From Prostheceraeus crozeri (taxonomy: Eukaryota; Platyhelminthes; Polycladida; Euryleptidae), in the NCBI GenBank assembly GCA_907163375.1, contig CAJQUW010005236.1, positions 248,001 to 312,000 of the forward strand: a stretch of DNA of 64,000 bases. Reading direction: 5' to 3'. Both the position numbers and the translations under genes were made by a program. This document shows, piece after piece, positions 43,815 through 56,084 of the stretch (within the stretch, counting starts at the first letter, position 1; every line of letters starts with the position of its first letter). The notes below the pieces were generated by a model, which worked only from the letters and a program-made list of their open reading frames with translations, had not been told where the DNA came from and did not search any database.

Positions 43815-44562
43815 CATTTATTCCGGTGACGAAATCACTTGACTCCAAATCATGTACAAAGCATGTCGTGATATCGATCTCTATGTTCCTCCCGTATCAC
43901 TATTGATGTCATTAGAGCGTGAAACACACAGTCACTGATGACAGCCCGTCTCAGTGTGGCCACATGTTAACCTGTTGTATCAAGTTCATTCCATATCAGT
44001 AGACTTCTGCGACCAATGCGATTTCTGTCGAATAGAACTTATACTATGCGAGGTACTCTAGTTTTGATCTCACGATAAAGCACATTAGTTAATAACGCGT
44101 AACAATGAATTTTATGTCAGCAAGGAATAAGCCCATTTGTATCTTGTGTTGCCGTGCATGGCGTCGTTAGCATTAATTAATGCATGAGCGTAGGTCTACT
44201 ATTACTGTCTATCAAACCCAGCTAAACACCTCCTGAGGGCACATATTAAGGCTGGTGACAGCCTATTTTTTATTTACATTTTTTATAGTGTGCATAGGGA
44301 AAATGTAAGCCTATAAATAGCATTTCAACATTTTGAAAAATCTAATAAACAAATAACCACACTTCGCAGGTGAAGGCCTTTTGAAATTACATGCTTAGCC
44401 TTGAGTTTTAAAGCAATTTATGCTTTGTTTTTTTTCACTTAACTATTGTGAGGATTGGCCAAGAGCTATACGTTGGCCCGTCGATCCCTCAGCTTCTTCA
44501 TTCGGCTACCCAGCTTGCCTAAACACAAAATTACAATATACATTCTGCAAGAATAGCCTATG
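43815..44562. other. No gene recognised
   Basis: AT-rich intergenic or intronic sequence, no supportable feature. Confidence 0.4.
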
Positions 44563-45171
44563 TTAACGCTCGCAAAGGCGAACAAACTGTGGGTTATCTT
44601 GATGTACTTTAAACGTCATTTCATGAAATCGAGCTTCAAGATCACAGTTGTTTACTAAATCAATCCATTGATGAAAGATGAAATCATATAGCTGTACATT
44701 AATTGAGTGAAAATAATTTTGACATCTTACAATCAGAATTTTAAAATTAGGATAGAATGCAACAGATTTTGCGATTTCGAACTCAGTCATAGAATGAAAC
44801 TGTTCATGAATAAGGAATCAGCTGAACTGTAACATCAAATATTTACACAAACCGAGAAATGAAAAAGAGAAAAGTAATATGTAATATGCACTGAGGTAAA
44901 ACGTCACATTGTGAATAATTGTAGAGGTCCCCATGCGATCATTGTATATTAAATATTGAAAATAATTGCGACCAATTGACATCATAAAAAAGTAATGAGA
45001 GATTGATAGGGCACATAGCATGTAAAGGTATAATTTTGCTGATTGAGAATCTGAATTGAGTTTCCAAGAAATATAAAAAATCAACCACAGGGCAGGAATT
45101 CCGATAAGAAGAATCAAAATGATTAGCAGTAGCAGCACAAGTCGGAAGATGAAAAATATAAATCCGATCAT
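44563..45171 (-). CDS. Hypothetical small membrane protein, possible gene
   Basis: On the minus strand an ATG at 45171 opens a 117-residue frame (to 44818) with three clear hydrophobic segments (about residues 2-30, 48-72 and 85-112). A second minus-strand frame of 75 residues (44790-44563) follows in a different reading frame. I recognise no family. Hydrophobic frames arise easily in T-rich DNA, so this may be chance; against that, the segments are well spaced and the loops are charged. No splice sites or neighbours support it. If real, it could be an exon of a multi-pass receptor or transporter. Confidence 0.25.
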
Positions 45172-45520
45172 GTCTAATGTATTATTATTTTCTCAATCCA
45201 TCAGCTGATTGCAAAAAACCGCATCACTAATAAACCTCATATGAAGTGACGTTGTTTCTTGTACAGAGCATGATTCGTGTCGCTGTGAACAATTGAATCT
45301 TGGTGGTGAGCTGCCTAGTCCAATCATTTAAAACAAGTGGAAAAATATTCACTATGCCTGTAAATCCATAAAATGCAATTGTATCTCATCTTAATTTTTT
45401 CTCCATCACATTGTTGTCAAATATTACGCCTTATAGGATGTTGGCCGGCATCACATCTTTATCAGAAATTTACATCATTCACATTCAACTTTTGCTTGTC
45501 ACATTATAATAGGCACTCCA

Positions 45521-45725
45521 TGAAGTCAGAACTGTGTGAAGAGGAATGCACATCGGATTTCTACGATTTTCTTGCCCGACTGGATTCACAGAAAAGCTGA
45601 TATCACAAATCCATGACATATGTCCAATAACCAATGCGATTATACAAATATTTCTATGAAAACTTGTCTTGCCCGCCCGGAAGGGCAAATTACAGAATAT
45701 TATCCAGCGGCATTTTTCATATCAT
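45521..45725. repeat. Dispersed short repeat, copy 2
   Basis: Same family as 22850-23045: shared GATTTTCTTGCCCG, a CCAATAACCAATGCGATTATAC block and a TTGCCC...GGGCAA hairpin at about 45671-45688. Divergence is considerable. The first third of both copies starts ATGAAG(C/T)CAGAA. Confidence 0.6.
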
Positions 45726-46815
45726 GGCAGTTCACCTACACAAATTTAGAATATGATTTAATTCTATGCATGATGAATTTACTGTAAGGAAGCAGGATTC
45801 CCTGAATTAATTTGTCAATTTCTGTGGAAGCCTTGAAGGCTTATGTATGTAGCATGGCCGGCTTTGAAATTCTAAGGATGCTTACGAATTTATGATTTTT
45901 CACATGTTTTTTTAACTTCATCACAGCGAACAAAATGCAGTTGGCCTATAATTAACTGCAAATCAACTTCTAGTTCCAATAGATCCCAATGCATTCCAAC
46001 ATACCAACGTCGTAGTGATCCTTTAATTTTTCTTTATCTTTCAATTAAAATATCTTTAATTTTCAGGCATCTCATTCATTTGACAGAGCCAAAGATTGCC
46101 GATGAGTCGTCAAGTTGTCATTTTCCACTTTTGTCTGTTAAGCACAATCACATTCAAGTGAAATCGATGCCGCTCAGCGTGTGATGGAGGTGATTATGTC
46201 ATGCTTGACAGGCAATGGATAAAGCAAACAAATAAAGGACAGAATTAGCTCATTTGTTTATGATAACGGATATGTCATACGACATGTCAAGCGACTGACT
46301 GTGAATTATCTACCTGCTGAGAGATAACTCAAAAACATGTTGGAATTCAATTTACAGCGATTGTTTTCGTGGCAAGATAAGTGCAATTTTATCAGTTTTA
46401 AAGTCCATTGTTGCCCTAGGAAGACCCTATCACTAGCATCAGGTGCATCTCAAAGCTTTGAGCTGGTTCCCTTAATCAGTATTACACGTATGTTGGGCCT
46501 TCAGTATGGCCATATGGAGGGTCCTTAAGTATAAGGAGCCCTGTGTTAGGCATTGATATTTCTTCCACAGTAGGCCAGCTTTACATCTAAATGACCGATT
46601 GATTCATATACAATACACACATTAAAGCGAGTTTCACAGATTTTATATCAATCAGTTTTCAGTCCAGCGAAGACTAAAGACTGAGATGAGAAGCCGAATG
46701 TCACAGAATAGATAGAACAATTTACTTCTGCTAAACAACCATAAACAAAGAACAGACAATTTCAACTCAACAGACATCATAAAATAATTCATTCAAAAGC
46801 AAGTGTCTTATCCCC
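45726..46815. other. No gene recognised
   Basis: AT-rich sequence with no reading frame or repeat that I can support. Confidence 0.4.
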
Positions 46816-47943
46816 CAGGGGCGCAGCCAAGGTGGGCCACCAGGGCCATGGACCCCCAAACTAAGTAGTGTTGAAAAGTACATTTTTGATCTGAATTTTA
46901 AAATATATTCTTAACAATTCTCGTTGCGCATCGACATGTATTTAATTTGAAGTACTGCCAACTGACCTAGAGGTGCGACCTTCCTCGTCTTTTTTAATGC
47001 AATTACATCCAGATTTGTCATCGAAGAAACATGTGGAACAAGTCAAATGACATGATTCAGCAAAAGTTTGTCTGAAGCAGTGTATAGATTCTGAACACGT
47101 ATTATCAATATTTCAAATCATCACTTAAATAGCTCGGGAGTATTTTTGGTTGTGCGCTCGTCGGTAACAGTGTATATAGGCTAATAGTTATATTTACCCA
47201 AAGACAATGAGTAATCAACTGTCCTTGAGTTTAGTAAAGTTAACAGTCTAAATCGAACAATATGCGTCTTTTTCCTTCAAATTTAGCAATGGGACTAAGA
47301 ACGCTACAAAGAACTGAATGTTTTATAATATAATTTACCTCCATAAACGTGTAGGCGCACATTTTTGTAATGTTCCTAAGTTATTCAGTTCTACCTGTAG
47401 CAGAGGCCAATCGGAAAATAAAAAAAAACTATTTTGTAAAAATATGGAAGAACTATAATCGAATTTTTATCGCAAAAAATACATTGAAATATTGAGAGCG
47501 ATTATGCATATTGGTTGACTTGATGTTTATTGAAAGAGGCATTTCATCTTTCAGTTAACATTATACAATTCCTTGAACAAGATTCGGCGTTTTGATTATT
47601 TATTCATGTACAAACCAGGTAGAAACAAATATATATTATATAATATATAATAATATAATAATATATATTATATCCAAATATCCAATAATTTTGGATATAA
47701 CATGTAAATGAGTAGCTATATCATGAAATGAAAATTGTTTATTATCTACCAAGTATTTCAGATAAGCTTCAGATTCTGATACGCTTGCATCTAGTTATGC
47801 AAAGTGTTAAAATGTATATTCCTTGAACGTCAATTAAAATCATAGGAAGTAGGTACTGTATGATGTAATTAAATACCAGTTTTAAGAATTGCAATTCATC
47901 AGAACCTTGTCCCCCCCAAACTGATTTTCTGGCTACGCCCCTG
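46816..47943. mobile_element. hAT-like MITE with CAGGGGCGYAGCCA ends
   Basis: The left end CAGGGGCGCAGCCA and the inverted right end CAGGGGCGTAGCCA differ at one of 14 bases. Just inside, ACCCCCAAACT on the left and CCCCCCCAAACTGA on the right also resemble each other, but in direct orientation. The 8-bp flanks TTATCCCC and CTTCCCCC agree at 5 of 8, so the duplication is uncertain. The 1128-bp body is AT-rich and non-coding. Confidence 0.6.
47630..47692. repeat. AT-only simple repeat
   Basis: A TATA/ATAT-rich run that folds on itself, inside the MITE at 46816-47943. Microsatellite-like; no function inferred. Confidence 0.7.
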
Positions 47944-48499
47944 CTTCCCCCACGTCTTCAATAAAGATGTCAAAACAGCCTGAATGAAATAGTTGAGCAA
48001 GCTAATTCAACTCTAAGTCGAATTTAATTGAGATAAAATGTCAGTTCTAAATGCTTCTCTAACCATTTTATCACTCATGTTTATACCCACACTAATGCTA
48101 CATTAGTATTTCGTTTTTCAAGTTGGAAATAAACGTTTTGACTTTTGACAATGAATGTCAAACATATTGATCACCCCCACTGTATCACCATAGAGACGCA
48201 ATGGAGGGTATGGAAATGGCCTCAGCACACAATGCCCTGCCCATGCCTATGAGTGTGCTCACAGAGTCCCTATTCCCACGGCGATTTTATGGTTATTGGC
48301 ATGTATGGTTATTAGGTCAACCTGGGATAGTTCAAGAGTAAGTCTTGACGATCACAACAGAATTATTTGCCACAGTATCAGCTCATATAGGCTCAAATGC
48401 AGGCTATTTTTGTACTGTAAAATGTACATCAATTTAATATAGCATTTATAATAAATGATCTGCAGGCTCTGTTACACGTGATTTCTACTATTAATGTTC
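47944..48499. other. No gene recognised
   Basis: Spacer between the MITE and a LINE C relative. Nothing supportable. Confidence 0.35.
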
Positions 48500-49090
48500 G
48501 CTTAGATTTGGTCTCTTTAACAATTTAGAAAATTTAGATCATGTTCTTCAATATCAATTTTATAAAAGACGTTATCACTTAAGGCAAACTTATATATCTA
48601 ACTCATTGGTGAATTTGGAATATATCCCATGAATATTCATTTCTACAAAGCTGCTATATGTTATTGGATAAACATATTTACGAACAATGAAAGAAGTTTG
48701 ATAACAAAGTATATGATGAAGTCGCTCTCACTATGATTTCTATAATGAACATTATATGATAGTAGACACACATAGTACTGGCGAATGATGAACTCAGCCG
48801 ACCAAGGTTATGGGATGAGCATTTAACGGCTGATAAGAAGCATGAGAATTACAAAAAGTCGAGTGACACATTGCATCAGAAAAATGGATCTCTATACAAC
48901 AAAAAATAGCATGTCATGACGCAAGTTTCCTAGAAATATGAGGCCTTGAGAAAACGATGAGATCATGCCTGAATTTTGACACTGAATACACTGACACAAA
49001 ATTACAAAAATTTCGAATAAAATCTGAATCGGATCTCGCAACTGGCAGAAATGGAAATCGAATACGATTGAGGAATGTTTAAGTGAATTA
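48500..49090 (+). pseudogene. Decayed relative of LINE C ORF2 C-terminus
   Basis: The plus strand encodes LQYQFYKRRYHLRQTYIS and GEFGIYPMNIHFYKAA with one frame change (about 48548-48660). This is closely parallel to FQFYKRFYHLSTTIAN and GEFGLLPVEYYFDKAAL in LINE C ORF2. Near 49010-49080, SDLATGRNGNRIRLRN parallels the segment before the LINE C C-terminal finger. The fragment is cut by the pogo element at 49091; an ICNNSTC-like stretch right after it (50401-50420) may be the continuation. Confidence 0.65.
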
Positions 49091-50398
49091 GGGTAGAGTG
49101 GGGTAAGACGCCCCCCATCGATTTCTCAGAAGTCTATAATGATGAAGGATATTTGACCCCTCTCAGGGTTAATACTCATAGAAAAATGGGTTGGACCCCA
49201 AAAATTATTGAATTTTCATCACTAGTTTAGAAAATATGTTGCTTTTCTCATTTTCGATGCTTTTGATGTAATTTATTTTGAAGTTAAACAATCAGACATC
49301 ATTTTGATATCTTTAATGCAAGAAATTAAAGTTAGCGCATCACTAGATATGATTTAAACAGCTGCTTGATTCACTTTAACGTTTTCATTCGAAAACAGAT
49401 TGAAGAAAAAAATATGCAGGTGCGGGTAAGACGCCCCTGCATGGCGAGGTAAGACGTCCCCGGGCATTTTGCCCCCATAATACGTTAATTTTAACGCCAT
49501 CGTTGTCAACGGCATTAGTTCATATATTCTGAATTTACTGGCATTGATTTCAAGTCAAACTCACGACTTTTTTCTTAGTTGTCTATGTGCACTGATTAAC
49601 CAGTTAATCAGTGCAGTTGCTTTATGATCGCGCGAGTTGGGTATGCAATCACAAGCATCATGCGCGTGGACGTCAGCTATGAAAACTAAAACCACAGCGT
49701 CCAAGAAAGTGGAGAGCTGAAAGGGCACAAAACCTCATGTCATCTCCAAATAAGCATCACCTACAGGCCAAAGAGAAAGTTAGCTCTCGTCCGCCACTAG
49801 GTCTTCGTACAGTGAAGAAGACCAAGTCAGTCCCAAGAGACGATTCAGAATGCGGATGCATTGCATGCAACGAAATGTATTCAAATAGCCGACCACATGA
49901 AATGTGGATACAGTTGGTGTATACAATGCAGTCAGTGGGCGCATGAGGAATGTGCTGCCGGCAATCTGCCAAGTTATATTTGTGAATTATGTTTTTTACT
50001 GATAAGTCCAGTGTTTCGGCCTAACCTTTTTCTATAGGCCCCTATATATCAGAATAAATAGCTGGAAGACAAGTTGTTTTGGTTTTACCAGATGATCACA
50101 TCACATTGATCGAATAGACAAGCTTTCCTTAAGATATTTCATAATTTTAAAAGTTGGGAGTGGGTTGCGCTTAGGGTGGGGCGTCTTACCCCCTACAGGG
50201 GGTAAGACGCCCCTTTTGGTACTTTTTGAAAGTTGAAAAATATATTATCTTCTCCGAATTTCTAGCTGTATTCCTTGTCCATGTAACTAGTGCATACACT
50301 GAAATAATTAATAATGGCAAGATCTGGCAGAAAGAAGCGTGAACAGTTCCTGAACAGTCGAATCTCGCTTAAGGGGGGCGTCTTACCCCACTCTACCA
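49091..50398 (+). mobile_element. pogo-like element, internally deleted
   Basis: Inverted ends GGGTAGAGTGGGGTAAGACG (left) and TGGTAGAGTGGGGTAAGACG (right, complemented) match at 19 of 20 bases and continue through CCCCCC. TA at 49089-49090 and 50399-50400 is the target duplication. The GGTAAGACGCCCC word of the ends recurs inside at about 49425 and 49447 and, as an inverted pair, at about 50178-50213. It retains a C-terminal PHD-like coding piece but no catalytic core. The superfamily call rests on the TA target and on that C-terminal finger. Confidence 0.75.
49737..50000 (+). pseudogene. C-terminal PHD-like finger of a pogo/jerky-type transposase
   Basis: From 49737 the frame reads through basic residues (KKTKSVPRDDS) into CGCIACNEMYSN and EMWIQ. 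A one-base shift near 49915 then gives CIQCSQWAHEECAAG and YICELC (to about 49998). Together they form the Cx2C...Cx2C, HxxC, Cx2C pattern found at the C-terminus of many pogo-type transposases in invertebrates. The DDE core is absent. Confidence 0.65.
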
Positions 50399-50400
50399 TA

Positions 50401-50859
50401 TGCAATAATTCAACGTGCAGACTCTGAATGTACTCTAGAATGTACAAAGTTTCCAACAATAATTAGTGCCTTGTTTATGCATTCAATCTAATAAGTTGTT
50501 GAATATCTTAACTCTGAAGCTGGTAAAATGCATTGCAAAATCTCTTCAAAAAGCAAGCGATTTGCGAATGATGGCTGAAGAGAGCCTTGACTGAGGAGTA
50601 TACATGACATCTGACTAACTGGCATTCGTTCTTTATCCATTCCTTCTTGACCAGAATTTATATTATTTTTTGAGCAAGACCGACTACCGCTGCTTTCTAT
50701 AAATGTTCTTGTATGTTGTGAAAGTTGGCCTATAAACGCTCCTGATTTCCAATGTTTTTGGAAATACATAACATAAAGACTTTCTGATTTAGTAGCCTGT
50801 ATACTGTTCCATTTAAAATGCAAATCTAGTCTTGTGAGTTCTACGTTAACGAATTCCTG
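50401..50859. other. No gene recognised beyond a possible LINE edge
   Basis: The first 60 bases may continue the LINE C relative. The rest has only unassigned frames. Confidence 0.3.
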
Positions 50860-50868
50860 ATCTCAGCT

Positions 50869-51412
50869 GGGCGCGTTTAAATAGGCTACCACAGATACAA
50901 CACAAATACGCCACAAATACAGCACAAATGCATTTTCCTTGCCACAGATGCAGCAGGATTGAAACAGAAGCAACAAATTTTGAGACAAATACATTCTTAC
51001 TGTTAGAAATAGAAGCTATTATTGCCACAAGTACACTTAAACTGACATATATACAGCACAATCAGTACAAATATGAATCACCTTGAAGATTACCACAAAG
51101 ACTTCCCCAAACACATTCCTTTTCCCAAAAGTAGACTGAAGCGCACATAAATGCATTGAGTGTCGCCAGATACACCGGTACTTTCCAGTTTGTACTAAAA
51201 CTACAGAAATTATGCCAATGTACAAATTTTTAGTTCTGCATAATTGCCACAAAACCGCAGTGTACATCAGACGGAAAAGGTGGCAATAATAGCTTCTATT
51301 TCTGCCAGTAAGAATGTATCTGTGGCAAAATTTGTTGCTTCTGTGTCAACCCTGCTGCATCTGTGGCAAGGAAAATGCATTTGTAGTGTATTTGTGGTAT
51401 TTAGACGCGCCC
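50869..51412. mobile_element. Mutator-like fold-back MITE with perfect 9-bp target duplication
   Basis: ATCTCAGCT lies directly on both sides (50860-50868 and 51413-51421), an exact 9-bp duplication as made by Mutator-like transposases. The 544-bp body begins GGGCGCGTTTAAATA and ends with its near-complement. Arms of about 150 bp then match at high identity by eye, sharing for example GCATTTTCCTTGCCACAGAT, GAAGCAACAAATTTTG and AATAGAAGCTATTATTGCCAC. The outer arm part has repeated CCACAAATAC-type units. No transposase is encoded. Confidence 0.85.
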
Positions 51413-51421
51413 ATCTCAGCT

Positions 51422-53099
51422 CCCCATCTGCTCTATCAACAGTTCGGCCTCTTCCTCAAAACTGCAATGTGAATAATAATGGCTTAATAGTTGCCATGAA
51501 AACTTTATTAGCAAATGATATTAAAGCTGACGATGCTTTAAGTTTAAGTTGAACCTATCGCATCCCGAAGTTATGACGAATTTGTTTGGCTTTAAAAGCA
51601 TATGCGCATGCCCAAATGTTTTGGCAATGTTTTTAAATCATTAATAGATCGCATTGTTTCAATAAACTCTTCTCTGATTTTAGTGTTTATTGTCTTATTA
51701 TGTCTATTGTAATGGATCAGCGAATTTTACGACCATTTTTGTTTTCAAATCTGTCTTTGTCTTCATTATCTACATATATGTAGGCATTATGGAAAGTACA
51801 TGTAATTGTGCTGCTGCATGTTGTTGTCCGCCTACTATTTCATGACTGTTAGAATGTCACAAATTTAGAGTTTGAAATTAAGCTTTCTTTCCGGCTATAT
51901 GCTGAAAGCATCATTTTTGACCATGAAAGATTGTTTGATGAAGACTTTGCATTTGACAGTAGGTCTAGATAGTATTATCTTTTCATGGTCAATCTGAGAG
52001 GAAGCAGTAATGATTTGTTTACTAAAATTATTCCATAGATATAGATTTGTTTATGATTTTTTGTCAAGGAACTACGCATATGAAAGGCTGTGCTATGATA
52101 TTCTGTGAGAGCTTCTGCTATCAACCTGAACAATGGATGCACTTTGAATTATTATTTTTTCATTCATAAAGCATGTTGTCTAGGCGTAGTAATCAATTAT
52201 TTTAAATTTCTAGACATTTAATTATGTTTCTCATTTTGTACTTCTTCACTGACAATTCCATATAGTAAACCTGGGAGCACAATCATTACGTCAAAACCCT
52301 AGAAACTCATCTTTTACATTTGATAGTGATTCAACACTGCAATACCTAGCAAGATGCCGCTCTTCGTCTTCTTTGACCTCTTTGCCAGCATCGTCTTCAC
52401 ATTGACTTTTTCAAATGCCTGTTCAAGCCCATTTTCACTGCATCAATGAGCTTGTTTGTTTTGGAACACAAGCATCAAAGTCAACTGGAGCGACTCTCAG
52501 CGGCGGTTCTGTGCTAAATCCAAGGGTAAATTGGCAACTGGTCAGAATGCCATTAATCTAAACGATAAGATATTTGGAAGAGTTTTTCTTCATTGGCCTG
52601 ACCGACGCTCTCAATGAGAGAGGATTAAAGTCTTACGGTCGGAGGTGGACAAACGGTAGCGCTACACCGAACTCAAGCCAGCTGGCATGGGGCTTCGGAT
52701 AGCCGGGTTGGAAGTTATGTAAGAGATTAGACTCTGCAAGTCAGATGTTCAACAGTGAACTATTCAGCGATGATTTCAAGACTCCTATTGAACCATGGTG
52801 ATCGATTCCAATGTGACAGCCATGAGAAGGATTGACTCTCGAATGGAAAACTCAACCATCCCACCAATTCCGACAGGTACCAGTTCCTGCGCTCTCTGAC
52901 CCCAATGCCCAATGACTGTGCAGGAGAAGCAGACAAGAGTTGTCACAGATGTGAAGAAAGTCAAAGCGTCAAAGCGCTGTTGAATGCTCGGACGAATATA
53001 TGACTGGCGTGTTGCTTTCTATCATGCTGGCTCTGGCTTGTGCAGGCTCGTGCTGTACGCTGATCAGATCGTGAATATTGGAGCTGTTGGTGGGTGGAA
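51422..53099. other. No gene recognised
   Basis: A long non-coding stretch. Around 52340-53050 base composition rises and codon-like patches appear on the plus strand (for example AMRRIDSRMENSTIPPIPTG), but I cannot assign them. This may be an old retroelement internal region. Confidence 0.3.
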
Positions 53100-53107
53100 G
53101 AAAATTG

Positions 53108-53745
53108 GGTACTTACAGGTTATCTCCTCCCCCAGGTTTTCAAATTTGTCTCAAGTCTGACAAAATGAATCAATCATCTTCAAACTTCAGGTAAACGTAC
53201 TTAAGCATATTTTCTACCCACATACAAAATTTTATGCAAATCGGACAAGTACTTGATTGCATGAGAGACGATAACGTGAAGTGTAGCGATGTCAGCTGCT
53301 TGATCTGACTTTGTCTGTTCGGCGCATTATTGTTACTCGTGTGTGCATTGTGCTCTCTTCCTCTTCGTCTTATCCACTGTTATTTGAAATTTTCCTACGA
53401 CCATTACCTTGCCACACCTTTTTTAAGCCAAGCATATTAGTGTAAGGGATGTGGCTTGGTCATCATCACTTCACGAGTTTTCGGGAAATTACTTTGTTGA
53501 CCTCTAGTGCTTTCTGCTCCGACGATTAGGTTCGAAGAAGTCAAATCAAGCTGTCGCTGTCGGCATCGCTGCACTTCAAGTTCTCGGTCCTAATTCAAAA
53601 AGTACTTCCCCGATTTGCCTAAATTTTGGTATGTGGGTAGAGAATATCCTCTCTTACATGTACTCAAAGTTTTGTGTCGATTGATTCATTTCTACGGATT
53701 TTAGACAAATTTGAAAACGTGGGGTGGAGATAACCCATAAGTACC
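53108..53745. mobile_element. Inverted-repeat MITE, hAT-like target
   Basis: The left end GGTACTTACAGGTTATCTCC and the inverted right end GGTACTTATGGGTTATCTCC differ at two of 20 bases. Similarity between the arms continues for about 130 bp (shared TTTTCAAATTTGTCT, GAATCAATC, CTACCCACATAC). The 8-bp flanks GAAAATTG (53100-53107) and GAAATTTG (53746-53753) differ at one base. 638 bp, non-coding. Confidence 0.75.
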
Positions 53746-53753
53746 GAAATTTG

Positions 53754-55751
53754 TAAGGCAATTAAAGCTCCACAATCCCCTTGAACACTCGCTTAATTCA
53801 TCAGAAATTTGCGTTCATCTGAATGCAACATTGAGCAATAACAACAATTGAAATTATTTATTCAACCTTAATTCTTCAGCAACGACAAACAATTCTTAAA
53901 TAACGAACAAATTATTGATATTGCGTCCATTGCAGATAAATTGTTGATTTGACTGTCATAGCTTTAATCGTCTCCTTCGAACTGACGAAATGTTGGATTA
54001 AAGACGATTGTGGGTTATGGTTATTGAATTCAAATGGTAATCGATGGTGCTGTTGTGCCTAAGAATTTAAAGAAAAAAATAAGTCGGAAGTTTCTGAGAA
54101 TAGCTTATTGTTCCTTATTTCACCAGCCGGTTTTCTCAAGAGATCCACTTTTAGAGGCGGGCGGTTGGCAATGCAGTACCTATTAGGTCATTCTCAGCAA
54201 CCGTAGCTTTCAGCCTTTTACACAAAAATGTTATTTTTTGATAGTGAACGACTGCTTAGTACTTGCACATTATTAGAGATTTTAGTTGACATAATAGAAT
54301 TATATGTCGCAGTTTTTTTAACCGTATAATCCATTGTTTCATCTTTCAGAAAATTATATTCATTATATTTTATTTATATCTTTTTTGCAGCAAACGAGCT
54401 GGATGACATTTATGGAAATTTTATCTTTTAACAAAATTTTAGAGGATTGCAATGATGACATGCGGAAACGCAGTTGGCATATCAAGTGAAAATTCAGTTG
54501 GTATTCATAATACTTTTAGCACTCTACATGTCGTTCAAGTCACTGCGCGTGTTAAATGATAAATATACATGGTACCACATGGTGCACTGTAAATCGTACT
54601 CTGCCAAGTCGATGAAATACTTAAGCTACCGATCTACCAGTCTCTATGGTGCCCACCAGATGCTTCTCGTCCTTCCAGTCGCACAAGTATGTTAATAATG
54701 CATCGATTGGAAGATCAAATAAAGTTCATAATATTATATCATGAATTATACCAAATTTCTGTCAGTAGAAGAGTTGAAATCAATTATCGATAATTGCTTA
54801 TCCGAATTGTCATCTGAATTCTCTACGAACGATTTAATAGTCTCATTTCAAGTTTTGCTTTGTTGATGCACACGTTCCTCTTCGTCTCTGTAGAATCACT
54901 GTGTAGCAAGGACGGTTTCTACTTGCCTATACCGAGATATACTGAGAAGCCAGCGCTCACAAAGATAGATTGTCTCTGGCAACTCTTTATCTATATGACC
55001 TTACTGTGCCACCGAGTTTTCATAGTTACTCGTTAAATTCTACAAACGCACCTTTACTGTCCAGAGGATAAATTGGAAATGCTCGCGGTCCGAAAAAATT
55101 AAGCGGAAGCAAGCCAATTGTATTTTATATTTAGCCGAGCCGAAGCCGTGATGAAAAAAAAACTTAGCCAGCCGGCGGCTCAATATCATGATTAGCTATC
55201 AAATTTAAATGAAATCTAATGAGTGATGACACTTTTAATTTTTATAAATGTTCGTAAATTATTTTTGAGGATGCGTGGACGGTCTTGCATAACGGAGATC
55301 AAGACGCCACTGCATAGAGTGGGTATTAGGCAGAACCATAGAGTAGGTATGTTATCGTTAATCAATACTCTATGGTCTTTCTATGGTAGTAACTTAGCAT
55401 TTATTAAATTCTCAATGTGTAGACAGCTTCGATTTCATTAAATGAACATATGAGTCGAGACCCAGTAGGGCCTACCACTTGTGAGACATGCAAATATATC
55501 TACACTTCTGGAGAAATTAGCTCGAATCTGACTGATCATGATAGCAATGCAGAAAAAGGAATAGTATTCCACATATCCTCCACGTCATATCATTTTGGAG
55601 AGGCAACATAGTTTGTTGAATTAGCAAGCGTTAAAAGATCAGCTTTATTGTATATTATCTTAAGCGTGATTATGAAAGAGCAAACCATCAATCAAAGGAA
55701 TCTTATTATGATTAACTTTATAGGTGCTAGTGGGTCCAACGGGTCCAACAT
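53754..55751. other. No gene recognised
   Basis: About 2 kb of AT-rich sequence. Short frames show no motif. It may belong to the region upstream of the ceramide synthase exon. Confidence 0.35.
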
Positions 55752-56084
55752 AGATCTTGTGTCGCTTTTCCAATGTTGGCAAAAAATTTCCTTTAATAAA
55801 CAATTAAATTTGTTTATAATGGTTAATATTCTGTTTTGAAAATCGTGAATTCTCAAATTAAGCCTTATTGCGCTATGAAAATGGAGCAGTCATTCACACT
55901 AATTTACTAGACCACACTTGCATGGCTGCGCGAATGTGTATGGAAGTTTCCGTCTTTTTTGTCATGATTTAGGAGCCCTTTATACCATTAGTCAGTAAAA
56001 AAAATAGGACTTACTAATCATGTATTTTCCATATAGATATTGAAAGGTGGAGTGACTCTCTGGCACTCTTGTAGAAATATGCAA
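55752..56084. repeat. 330-bp dispersed repeat, copy 1
   Basis: From TCTTGTGTCGCTTTTCC to CTGGCACTCTTGTAGAAA, closely matched in the same orientation at 60672-61000 (roughly 90% by eye, with small indels). Neither copy has a long frame, TG...CA ends or a visible target duplication. It may be a SINE-like or non-autonomous element, or a local duplication. Confidence 0.75.

Noticed and set aside
47630..47692. AT-rich repeated block as a CRISPR-like or centromeric array
   Set aside because: No regular unit or spacers; it is a simple AT microsatellite inside a MITE in a eukaryotic genome.
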